From NCBI GenBank assembly GCA_021234535.1, contig CM037837.1, forward strand, positions 7,910,218 through 7,974,217: a stretch of DNA of 64,000 bases, written 5' to 3'. The position numbers and the translations under genes are program-made. Origin of the DNA: Stichopus chloronotus (lineage: Eukaryota; Echinodermata; Holothuroidea; Aspidochirotida; Stichopodidae). This document shows, in pieces, positions 53,301 through 64,000 of this stretch. The notes below the pieces were generated by a model. That model did not search any database. It was not told where the DNA came from and worked only from the letters and a program-made list of their open reading frames with translations. Numbering within the stretch: position 1 is the first letter of the stretch; each line of letters begins with the position of its first letter.

Positions 53301-55978
53301 TGTAAGGGTCATTTACGTTACACTTAGATACTAATGATCTCCCTCTATTCCAACGCTAAAACCTGAATTAGAAAATCCCCCAAAAGTATTGTTTGTAAAT
53401 GCCAACTAAGGCTATTGCCAATACAAATCAATATTTTTTTCATATTACGATTTAAAAGTACACCAGTGCATGCAACAAGCTCATGTAATACTCGAGAGTC
53501 AAACTGTTAATTTTGCATATGACTGCCCAGATAAGAAGGGCAAAATGATCCCTGTTAGGCAAGGGGGGGGGTGGGGAACCAATCTTTGCATGCCACGTAT
53601 CTGTGGACTGGCTGATTGGAAATTCTGGCTTAAGCCAGAGGGGTGTCCCCCTCCCCTTATACCCCCTGACGGGAGTCAAAAATAGGGAGGAGCCCCCTAA
53701 CAAACAAAAAAAACCTGACTACGCTCCTGTGACAGGAATATACAAAAACGTCCATTCAGTGTGTGCTCACTCCTCTAAAAATGATACAGGGGACCTACAT
53801 AGAAATAGGAATAAAATGTCAGCATTTTGTGAAAATATGTACCTAATGCCACTGTAGGCCTACTCTCTATCTCTTTTGAGATAGGCCTATTAGCATATTA
53901 ATTAATCTGATTATCCGCTACAATAGACAAAATGCTCACAGGCACGTCTTTATTGTTTAAATTGCCCTCTAAAAAGGATCAAAGATTGCATAATTACGGC
54001 AGAAGCACAAAAGAACCTCACACGCACGCACGCGCACACACACATACATATATATACACAAACATTTGCAGGTGATGATCTGTACTTTTAACATTTCACA
54101 AGAAGGTTCAACTTCATGTTTTATCTTTTGATTAATAGATGTTCGACTGTCACTCCCAGTACTTTATTTTCTTTGTTTGGTGTTCGATGCATGCATGTTC
54201 TGCTTACACTACCTGGGGTGCATGTACCTGTAGTGAGGAGTACATCCCTGGATATATATATCTCAATGCGAATTCCAGCCTATCATGCCTGGATATGATT
54301 GACTGCCTTTTTACCTAATAAACTACATTTGATGGGATTGCATTATGGTAGAAATCACTCACTTTCTACAGAAAATTACATTTTCTCGATGCAGGTAAAT
54401 GTATACAGTAAAATCGAGGCCAGGTGAAAATGCAGCCAAGCGGATATCATCCCCCCCCCCCCCTTCTTCCTGCACCAGCCAAGTAAAAAGTGAGGAAACT
54501 AAAGTGGTTACAAAGAAAAGAACTGATATTCTCCTTTCTATCAATAGGCCTAATAAAACTGACCACAATCTTTACGTCGAGTTATTAAAGCAGGCAGTTT
54601 CTTTTTTTTTCTTTTCTTGTTTATCGCTCGAGGGCATGATACCGTTACTATACATCGTACAGTGCGGTATGTTGGACAGGAATAACGATCTCGTCTTTTA
54701 GAGATTGAAATTTAATTAACTGGGTTAAGCGACATTCCGTAATCTCTCAAGTAATCCGAAACCAACAGATTATATTGTTATGACCATACATCCAAGTTGG
54801 ATTTATACAAATCATTTTACAGTGTACGATGAATGCCGTCTTGCGGAATCTAATTGGTTGAATGGTGTTGATAGTAGTTTGACTGTAGATTGACTAAACA
54901 GCTGTAAAACTTCGGAATTTTTTACGGGAATGAGAACTTTGCAAAACTTCACTGATGTGTCAAAACACTTCGTCGTTGCAGTGCCTATGTGTGGCACGTA
55001 GGTCTATATTGCTATTGACCATCGACAGTGTTATATAGTGTGTGAACTATGCGAGAGACGTAATTATGACGTCATTATGTGGTTAAAAATATGCCGATGA
55101 CTGTACATTCTCCCCTCCTTCGATGAAGTTTAATTTTCTGACAAATAAAACTTATGAGTGCGGCTAATCCTTAATTTGAATGCATCTACATTCAATTACT
55201 GACTTGTCTTTGTACGAGATCTAAATTCCATTCCATACTAACAGAGTGACGTCATGTGACGGGTCCTTATATGCTGGCATCCCAAAATTGTCACTCAAAG
55301 AGATGTAACTTTGCAAGATTCCATTCTGCTACCAAAATAGCATCCGTTTTGGTTCTCGATAAAACTGTTCTCCCATTCACTTTTAAATATAATTCACTTT
55401 CTTGTAGTTAGCTAGTCTTTCCCCTTGACACTTCTCTCCGGTAATGGTTCATCGCTACTGCAGAATCTGTGATCGAACCAATTTTATATTTAATTCGTGC
55501 CGTGTCAGGAAAGTTACGGTAGATGTTCAGAACGCTCAATGAAATTCGAGATTGTCACATGAATTCGAGCCGACGTCATTGTTCGGTATCATCACAATGT
55601 ATATGCCTACATGTAGGCCTATTTCAGTGTTGCCAGCCGTCATTACACGAAAAATATAACCAGTCAAAGTATCCGGCATTGAAAACCGCCCCCCACTTCT
55701 CTCCTACCCTACCCCACCCCTTTCTCATTGTCCAGTCAGCTTACTAAGGCCCTGGTAGTTCAATCGAGCAACGAATTAAGTTACTATTTAAAAAACTCAA
55801 ATTAAGGTAAGTAACAGTGCATACCTTATCTGATGATATTGTCGCAAACACTTCAGACAAGCGCGGTATCGCGGTATTTTCAATAATGTTAAAATTAACA
55901 GCTCACCTGAGGAAGACAAAAGTCTTCGTGGTTGTCATGGTGAAGGGACAACCTCTTACAGCATCCAAACACGATCAT
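46740..55978 (-). CDS. Rolling-stone-like multi-pass membrane protein, with one-base frameshift
   Basis: Exons on the minus strand are 55978-55907, 48084-47850 and 47366-46740 (stop TAA). With one base removed at 47078-47082 the three exons give 310 residues, close to the family length (Drosophila rolling stone is about 275). The N-terminus has 'HHDNHEDFCLPQ|W', the conserved F/Y-LPQW opening of the family. Exon 2 holds two hydrophobic segments ('LIFRIFEVLALSVGVFYGFVI' split across its length, and 'YVYLTIWTYNIAAVFHITAAV'). Exon 3 holds 'KITWFCFHVSLAWSPVVAIVYW', 'NIQIHAVPGAAMVMELVLSRVP', 'MAHFIYPYFIGIIYVVFNLIY' and a last helix around 'LLLISVALIFVYCVLVAI', then an acidic cytoplasmic tail. Rolling stone is needed for myoblast fusion in Drosophila; the function of echinoderm relatives is unknown to me. 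Homology is clear across the frameshift, so the reading frame is either broken or mis-sequenced. Confidence 0.85.
47850..48084 (-). CDS. Rolling-stone-like exon 2
   Basis: Acceptor 'catctgcag', donor G|GTCAGT, 78 codons plus one base. Two transmembrane segments and a short Arg/Lys-rich loop ('YLRRPKSHLSRS'). Confidence 0.87.
48085..55906 (-). other. Large first intron of rolling-stone-like gene
   Basis: 7.8 kb between exon 1 and exon 2. Holds a composite-repeat copy (51365-51680), G/C homopolymer runs (48213, 48731, 49017, 52433), a possible decayed transposon end near 53555-53735 ('cctgactacgctcctg'), and TAGGCCTA sites. No additional exon was recognised. Confidence 0.6.
51365..51680 (-). 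repeat. Composite repeat copy (inverted relative to the 59.6-kb copy)
   Basis: The minus strand of 51465-51612 matches 59628-59775 closely ('gaccgaaacaatagatttta', 'ggtcctctgtagaaaattca', 'attgttaa-gttaggg-ttgag', 'aacaaaagaaagca'). It is flanked by (CA)n at 51656-51680 and a TA/CA microsatellite at 51366-51440. The satellite portion is absent. An internal hairpin AACAATAGA..TCTATTGTT spans about 51512-51532. Confidence 0.75.
55907..55978 (-). CDS. Rolling-stone-like exon 1
   Basis: 24 codons from ATG at 55978 to donor CAG|GTGAGC, phase 0. The 'HHDNHEDFCLPQ' ending joins directly to 'WSFIPLP' of exon 2, reproducing the conserved family opening. Confidence 0.82.
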
Positions 55979-58900
55979 CGTTCAGTAAAGTAAATCCACG
56001 ATAATCGCCGGTTGTTACACGGTGTTAATGTGATCTATAGGTATTTACCAGTTGTACGACAAACAAACGGCGTTGTCCAATATCTGTTGAAGAAAAAAAG
56101 AACATCGGATAGGCCTATGCCTTAGTTTAAGAGAATGGTGATAATATACACAAAATCACAGTACCATGGTTAGAGCATGGAGGTAGAGTTAAATCAACTC
56201 TCAATACAAATTAAAACACATGATGGAGACGGTAAACGTCACCAATAAGTTATTCCAGTAAATTTGGTTTATACTTCAAGAAAAATACCAGAAGAATGGT
56301 GAACCGTGTCTTATCAAAATCCATCGAAACGTTTTCAAACATCTGATACACCATTTTCTAGTCGAGTGGTTCTTGTCCTTACATTTAACTCAGTGGAGTG
56401 TTAAAAACGGGGAATTACTTTCAATTTTTATTTTATTTGGTCTTGTCAAAATTACTGCACTGAAAATATTTCGTCCATGTCTGCCACCTTTGATAGAAAG
56501 TCAAAAAGTTCAAAATTTATTAAAATGACAAAAGAGTAAGGAAAATAGTTTAGTTTCGTTGCTCGTTTCTCTTCAGGGATATACGACGTTTTATTCGTTC
56601 CATCTATGGAGAACGCCACGATCAGATGATAGTCCTTTCAGGTTGAGCAAGTGATGTCACTTTAGGCGTTTAGTTTGTATGAATTTTCGTCTTCCGTGCT
56701 CGCGGCTCCCTCTACTTTGCATTGAATAGTATTAATTATAGTTGTCCTCCTCCTTATGAATCTCATTTAAAATATTCCTTGTATGGGTGCAGATTTCAAG
56801 AATATAGTTCCATCAACTTGGACCGTGAGCAAGCCTTCTTAAACGATTGGTCAGGCAAATGGTTTCCTTGGATGACTTTCCAAATCACTAACATTCTATG
56901 TATAGGATTTCTATACATCAGTCTATCCGACAAAAGGTAAAAACACAAACAGGTCTATGTGGGCCTATTGTAGTTGTACCCTCAAGAAAAGGACATGAGA
57001 AAAAGAAATCGTGGATGCAAGTACCCAGATAGGTAACAAGAAAAAGAAAATACAAATGAAAACTTGACTAATCTTTCACGTACAGCATCAAGTTTCACGT
57101 TCTGGTTTTACGTAGCCTGCAACCTTACACTATGAGAAAAAAAAAGACCATCTCTGTTCCTCCCGTGTGTACAACTATACTGTGAATCTACATCGACTGT
57201 CGTGTGATGGTGATGACTTATGTAACGTTACTCTTTGGGCCTACTTACATAGAAAGGCTGTTACAAATTACACTTAGTATAAAGATCTTATTCCATTCAG
57301 ATAAGCAGAACAGAAACCAGAGATCACAAACTCTTTGTAAGACTTATAAAAATCCCAGCCACGAGATTTCAACCAATTCCGACGTGAAATAACATTGACC
57401 GGTGCTGTTTACGGATTAAAGAGAGCTGTGATACCTATAAGGCTATACGGAGGAATTATAATAAAAGAAAATGAACAGGTTTGTCTGGAAGGGTTTCCAT
57501 TGAACCACATACCGAGGAATGGAATCTTTGGTAATAGTTAAACAGTGGGGAGAAAACCGCCTGCGGGTAAGTTTAAATATGAGAATATAACGGCAGAGAA
57601 TCAAACACCAACTTAGAAAACTATAAGAAGAAAGAACAGACCCAACACCGCAATGGAGAAACGAAACTGTGATCTATACAAATTTGAGACTCCCTTGTAA
57701 CTCGAACAATGTTACGTGATGACCCATATGGTTGTTGGTCAAGGCCATATCATTATAAGTATACAAGAAGCCATATAATAAACGCGCCACGTTAGGGATT
57801 ACTTTGTGCGTGATGGAATTCCAAAGGTGACTAGTAAAATCATGTTTTTAAAAGAAAATGTGAGATTAGTGCTCGCGTCAATTATGTTATCAATGGTGAA
57901 AATAAATTTAAGAGAGGTATAGTTGTTACTTCAAAGACTATACAATGTCATGTTTCTTCGTATATAGTTGTTCCTTCGTATATAGTTGTTCCTTAAATGA
58001 AACACAAATATACCCTGGTTATGTGAGAAGTCTGGAAACTGACTCCTCAGCCTTAATTTTTGTAGAGAAACATATCGTAGCTCGATCGAAAACATACTTT
58101 AAATTCCGCCAATTTGATGGGAAAAGTCTACCTGTTAAAATTGTGTTGTCTGGTATAGTCGACTGTGAGGCATTTCTTTCATCAACATGTCACTTGCTAA
58201 TCTTTTTATCGTCACAGGGGGCATGCTAGTTTGGTTTATTTTGAAGAGATACTGCTATCAGATTATGCAACAAACTCTTTCAAATACTTACCCAAACCTC
58301 CTCCGTATACTAGGTAATCTAATTGTAGCATGTTTTCATGTTGAGTTCGCATGTTGCAAACACTGTAGCATGCATGCCCTCGGCGGTGAAGGCCCTACCG
58401 CCAACGTAGTAAGTACGGCACACAGCGAGAAATTTACCAGTGTGTAGAATTTATCGTTTGTGCTTCACATCACATATCTTGAAATTTTGAATTTCTTCCA
58501 CCACCTGTAGTTTTTGAAAGTGTCCTACTTCAATTTCCTCGTCCGCGTAATTTTTTTTGGCAGGGACGTGGATCCATAAGCCATCGATAATCAAATCATT
58601 TAAAATGACGGCGGTATATCGGCGTTCCGTAGATCTAAGTTCGGGCAAGGTTGTTTACGTCCCGACCCTCGGGACATCAATTTGTCACATCTTATCATAG
58701 TTCACCAACGTCACATATTCAGGAAAAGCCGCAACCACCGCCAGTTGTTACATCTTCTCCGTTGGTACGATCGACCCTCGGAGAAAATCTTTTATCCTCA
58801 AGGTGTGGAATCATCCAAGATCACGTGTATACCAATAGATGTCTGATACACTTGTCCTGTCTTTAACTGAAATCAAGTTAAACATGTAACCGATGAAAAC

Positions 58901-59570
58901 ATGTGTTTGGAATATGATCTCAGCTGACCCTTGCGACTTAGAGATGAACTTGATGTTAACCAGTTGACCCTCGTAAATATATCTCTCCTGGATGTTGTTT
59001 TCAAGATACATAGCAGATAGAAGGTAAGGGAATGCTGGCCCGGTTATACCGTTCTTCCTCTCTCAGTAAGCAATGGGCACATTATCGACACTAATCAGCC
59101 TGTCTATGGTACAAGAGTGGGCCCCAACCTTTTGGATTCCCTTTACCCCTAATTTATCACACCAACTGAAAACAAAAACATATATTACAATAGGGATGGG
59201 TTTATAAACAAACCTTTGTGTCTAATTTGTTTTATATGTGAAACCGTCCTGCCATGGTTACCTCCCTAAAAATGCTGCCGTCCCTTGGGGTTTAATCATT
59301 AAAACACTACACATGACAAAATACAGCCCTAAGAAAGAAGACTCCCTGTGGGAGGTCTGAACATCCTTGATGTTAGGGCGCGAAACTGTCATGAAGCCTA
59401 CTACTTTAAATCGGCATAACAACCTTGTGGTGTTTGCTGGTATAATCTCAAAAGATACTTGTATCCCTGCAGGTCGGGGAACCAGGGATCTAGAGTAATG
59501 TAAATTTAAAGGCGACATAGCTGTCTGTATAATTATTGGTTTAGATGAAAAGAGAAGTCCTATGTGGGTA
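55979..59570. other. Upstream of rolling-stone-like gene, no confident gene
   Basis: Contains the putative promoter of the rolling-stone-like gene. An 18-bp tandem duplication ('tatatagttgttccttcg') is present near 57961-57996, and there is an unrecognised possible coding relic at 58451-59011. No conserved protein was identified. Confidence 0.4.
58451..59011 (-). other. Unrecognised possible decayed coding segment
   Basis: Two adjacent minus-strand frames (59011-58811, 66 codons; 58648-58451, 65 codons) have balanced amino-acid composition ('YIYEGQLVNIKFISKSQGSA', 'ILNDLIIDGLWIHVPAKK'). They are joined by short frames interrupted by stops. I do not recognise a family. It could be a decayed gene or element, or chance. 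Confidence 0.18.
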
Positions 59571-60200
59571 TGATTCCGTGTATGTGCGTGTGTGTGTGCG
59601 TACGTGCCCTTGCACGTGCCCTTGGGTGGGATAGAGGACCGAAACAATAGATTTTAGGTCCTCTGTAGAAAATTCAAGTAGAGTTCTCCGGTCCTCTCAA
59701 GATTAACAGTAGACTAGTCTATTGTTAAGGTTAGGGATTGAGAAAGAAAAAACAAAAGAAAGCACAATGAGGCGTGTACGTATGTTTGTGGCACTTAGCT
59801 TGTTAACACAATATTTTGAGATAGGTTTATCCTAGAGTTCTCATAATTGGTAAGTAGATGTCCCATATCAAGTAAAAGAACCAGATTGTTCTTGGTGGAG
59901 GTCTAAGTTCATCTGAGGTCACGAGAGGTCAAAGACTGAGAAGGATTTTAACACGATATGTCAAGTTAGATATCCAGGAAATTTTGATACTTAGTATGCG
60001 AATGTGTTATCAATTAGAAGAACCCTATTATTTTAGTGGAGGTCAAAGTTCATCTAAGGTCACCAGACAAAAAACACTGAAAAGGCTTTTAACTTTATCA
60101 TGGATCCTTTTTTACACTTGGTATGTAGACGTCCCATATTAAGCACTGTGTATGAAACCTACCTCTTTTGGAAAAGGTCAAAAGTCATCATTGCTGTAAG
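59570..60200 (+). repeat. Composite repeat copy: TG microsatellite, conserved block, ~141-bp satellite
   Basis: (TG)n at about 59580-59600, conserved block 59628-59775, then a short GTAC/GTAT stretch and tandem units starting near 59938 and 60079 (period about 141 bp). The units carry 'ggtggaggtc(a/t)aa', 'catct-aggtcac' and 'ggtatgtagacgtcccatat' words, shared with the 19.95- and 41.5-kb loci. Confidence 0.75.
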
Positions 60201-63200
60201 TTAGGAACTGAGTTAGTGGTTAGTAACCACATAGAGTCTCTGGACTCTGGTCATATGTGGTAACGGTCAACCGCGGTGGGTCAGGCTATGGACAGACGAC
60301 TAGCAAGGTTTCCATATGCTTGGAGATGACTGCAAGCTGTGTATGTGGCTCTCCTCTACGTGATGTATGAAAATCAGCCAAACGTAAGCTTACATGGGAC
60401 TCTTAATATACTATATACCATATACGTCTGCGTGCTTTCGAGAATGTTTACCTCATTTTGTATTCCACACACGTTCGACTCATTCTGGATGGTAAGTGGC
60501 TGTATTCCATTGTTCCCGTGTAACTACATAAGGCAATCCTTGCAGGGGAATTGTTTGATCTCTGGCTGTTATCCTCGGGGTATATATCGATTAGAGACAC
60601 CCAACCATACAGGAGTGCCGGGGAAATGTCTAATCAGGGATCTCTAAATAGCAGCTCCCTGGTCTAATAAAAGATTCCAAACGTAACAGTCTACATACCT
60701 ATCTTAAAAAATAATTCTTTCACTGCGTTTTATAGATGACAGGATGCCGACTAAAACTGCTGTATGGAGTAAAAGAGATATGAGAGATATATAATTCTCT
60801 TTCCCCAACAGTCTATCCTTCTTTTAATGCTGCCAATGCATAGGGCTGCAATTGTTCATACGTTTGCCTGAACAATAATTAAAAAGGGAAGTTGTTGGTA
60901 TCTACAGTTACGACGTGATGAACAAGTTAATATCTACCATCTATCGAAACATATGAAGCGGTTAGTTTGTGGTGTACTGTGTAGAGAAAAGAGGAACGGT
61001 TAATAAGTTGTGAGCATGCGTACAATCCTTGGTATAGTAGAGGGGTCCTGAAGTGACACACATACTATATTGACCTCCTACAGCGTTCACAGAGGCTGTA
61101 TCACGTGCTCTAGTCAACGTAACCTATCCTTTGTTGTTGACAAAGAGTGACATTCAGTATTCCATGAAAAGATAGCTCCTCTGCACGGTGCTTACCCATG
61201 ATGACTTCATGGGGCTTTTTTAACGCCTTATCCTATTGATTCACCAACATAGGTTAGGGCATCTTTCGTTCATTGGAAATTATATTTATAATTAACCCGA
61301 AAATACACTCGAAACGAAATAACCTCACAGTAGTAATGATCCACCTGCTAGACGTAAGTGTAAATGTTGCGTATACCACAACGTCTATGTTCGACTGTCT
61401 TCGGAGTTGTTTTTTTAAATATTTACAATGCTTACAATTTGAAAATAAATATAAAAAATGTCAATTTGGATGACTAAAATACTAAAGACAGCACATATAT
61501 TTGGTTCAAGTCACATGCATGTGTACGCCCTGCAAGAACGGTAAATTCTTTTACATCACACAATTTCTGAGGTACTACTCATATAAAAATTACTCCATCT
61601 AAAAGAGTTGTTTGATTTTTTTTTACCTTTTTAATAATCATTGATTAAACTCTTAAATAGGTCATTCTATATAGAGCACACCATGCTACTGAATACCGTA
61701 GTTAATATCTACAAGAAATCTGAAAAAAGGGAAAACAAACTCGCAGCATCTAAACATTGATCTGTCATAATATTCACTCTGGCAATCCGATCCCTTTAGT
61801 AACAGGGTGAAAAATCATGCAGGGTTATAACAGGGTTATGAATCTATATTACTTCCTCGATGCATGGTAACAGACAACATACGTTCTTCCAAAGAAGAAA
61901 CTCTGTGTTTGGTAAATTTCCGTTTCTTCCTCCTTTATATAAAAAATAACCGTCTCCACCCACATCACAATAACTTAAACAGTCGGAAATGTAACATTTT
62001 TTTTCAGCCTTTTATTATCGGTTTAGAGTGTAGCATCCCCCAGGTCCCATCTTGTCTGGTTCAATTTATTTTCTCATTTCTTCACACTGGCGCCTGTCAC
62101 GATTCCGTTTAACCCATAGCCGTCCGGATAACCAGCCTGGCAGGTAGCCCGGTAAGCATGGGAAATGTTCACACCGTGTATATAGTTCGGGTATGCCCTG
62201 GTCAGTAAACCTGCGTGATCCATGAAGGCTCAAGAAAAAAAAATGTATATAACCTACGTCATCTCCCTCCACCCCCACCCCCCTTCAGCATATTTTGCTA
62301 TTATCATTTTAACAATACGATAATATCAAACAACCGTTACAGTGAATGGCTCTCATATACCACAGGCTCGTAAAGCGTTTGATCACCCGCGGTTTTAAAG
62401 TATAGATGGGTCAAACCTGTCTCCCTGTTAATCGAGCTCTTTCACTTGGATTATCGTAATAACAGACCAAGTTTATTACAACTATAGTTGCTGGTTCTTT
62501 GAATGTGGTCAACGGCAAGCTATCAGGGAAGTTGCTATATATTTGTCGATAGAAACATCCCTGTTGCAATCGACCTCAAGAGTCATACCGTGGTGATTCT
62601 CTCAATGTGTTTCAATACCGTCTTAACTATATAACTATCAACTATCACACAATAAATAAAGAACAAAAAAAAATTCTAGGCCACTTTGCCAACCTATGAA
62701 AGAACTTCACTTGAGGAACATTGCAGTGCATTCACAACAATAGAGACAACCACATTCCCACCATCGTTTTGCTTCAGATATAACAACATTCGGTTACATT
62801 ACTGTGAACATTTCAATACAATAGGTAGAATAAAATGTAAACAATACAATGATGCAATGCAATGCAATGCAATACCTTGCAAGGTAATATAATACAATAT
62901 AACATGACACCATTTCATGTTAGTTCTTTGCCAATTTCAACTTTCTTTATAAGAATTTTATGGCTATTTTTTTTTAGCTTTATAGAAATTGGTCTATTTA
63001 TTTTAAAGTCTACATGTATAGATTTTCTAGGAGCAACTTTCAAAACCTGCAACCGCCCACCCCCCTCGACCCAGCGTCAATCAAATCTATTTACTCGTAA
63101 ACGAGAACAGAGAAGACATGTAAACAAAATGGACAATGGATACAGGATATGTTCAAATGGCTCATACGTAGTGTCTCTATGATGAATTGCTTTCTTCATA

Positions 63201-64000
63201 TAGATCAAAACCTTTTCAGTAATGGTTTAACTGTTTAGCATCAGAAATTTTATTACTCTTTCATACGCTTCATTTTCATTAGCTGTCAAGGAAGGCTACT
63301 TTAAATCTAACTGATTTGATAAAGCCACTTGCTCATAGTTTAATTTTGTCGATACGATATGGGTTAATCATTGCTATTATTTGTATTGCTATATTGGTTT
63401 TACGTGTAACTCATGTATAAGTGTCATTCACAATTACACGCGTAATTTATTGATACCGGTAGCTGTTTGTACAGAACATTAGAATTGTATTTAATCAAAC
63501 AATATTCAATTTCCAATCTCGATGTATCTGCATAAAAGGAAAGATATTGAATATTCATATTTGTACTACACTTTATCCGATTTTGTTATTAATTTTGTTG
63601 AAACCGTTCTTTTCGTGACCGTAACTACCTCCTCCAGATTCAAAGTTGCAGACTATCTGTAATGACTGTTAATTGCAAGTAAGATTTGAGTGACCCAGAC
63701 ACCCATGCCGTAGCCAGTGTGGTAACTCCGGCGAGTCGAATTTTGTACAACAGTGGAATTGTAACGATGATGGTCTATCTGCCCCGGCCTACTCTCTCCC
63801 ACCTGACCCCACCCGACCCCACCCCACCCAAGACCATCAGGAAACAATTACAGTGAATATTTTGTTGACGATGGTGGAGGGAGCTCGGTGTCAAATAACA
63901 TGACTCACTATACAGACATAACAAAACTCTTGTTTTACATTTGGTGTATAATTCATTTTCTGATGCACTTCTATACAAAACATCATCACTACAAGCTGCA
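60201..64000. other. Intergenic, no recognised gene
   Basis: Ordinary AT-rich sequence with a short (ATGCA)n run (62849-62873) and several short frames lacking family similarity. No RNA gene was seen. Confidence 0.45.

Noticed and set aside
53555..53735. Possible hAT-like element end ('cctgactacgctcctg')
   Set aside because: No matching left terminal repeat or target duplication; could be a decayed end but not supportable as an element.

Overview
This is eukaryotic genomic DNA. It is AT-rich and intron-rich, with many microsatellites and dispersed repeats and no bacterial-style operons. The three recognisable genes have animal homologues with GT..AG introns. The protein families, the abundant palindromic octamer TAGGCCTA and the repeat types suggest an invertebrate deuterostome, most likely an echinoderm (a sea cucumber is plausible). 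The species assignment is inference.

Genes. (1) On the + strand, 13980-23522, there is a chain of exons encoding the PAW (mannose-binding) domain of peptide:N-glycanase (NGLY1-like), followed by an unusual C-terminal extension. The 5' end and any transglutaminase-like catalytic exons were not found in the window. (2) On the - strand, 39216 to 31191, there is a complete five-exon gene for C1QBP/p32/gC1qR, the mitochondrial-matrix MAM33-family protein, with all exon phases closing to 295 codons. (3) On the - strand, 55978 to 46740, there is a three-exon rolling-stone-like multi-pass membrane protein with a 7.8-kb first intron. Its last exon carries a one-base frameshift, which is either a sequence error or a broken allele.

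Mobile DNA and repeats. A young Penelope-like retroelement fragment (7723-8858) has an intact GIY-YIG endonuclease coding region and sits head-to-head with a second short copy, giving 222-bp inverted arms. A 420-bp non-autonomous hAT-type element (10941-11360) has perfect 17-bp terminal inverted repeats and an 8-bp target duplication; relatives lie near positions 1-126 and 3036-3236. A composite repeat (conserved block, then microsatellite, then a tandem satellite of about 136-152 bp containing AGGTCA half-sites) recurs at about 19.95, 41.3, 51.4 and 59.6 kb. Other repeat structures are a palindromic GATAAACC/GGTTTATC array (23.9-24.7 kb), a 347-bp tandem duplication (27.5-28.2 kb), and a degenerate repeat with a GATG/GATA tail (28.5-29.8 kb).

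Layout. 1-13.9 kb is gene-poor with transposon relics. 14-23.5 kb is the PAW-domain gene. 23.5-31 kb is repeats. 31-39.2 kb is C1QBP. 39.2-46.7 kb is intergenic with satellites. 46.7-56 kb is the rolling-stone-like gene. 56-64 kb is its upstream region, with one composite repeat and no recognised gene. The three genes show no obvious functional linkage.
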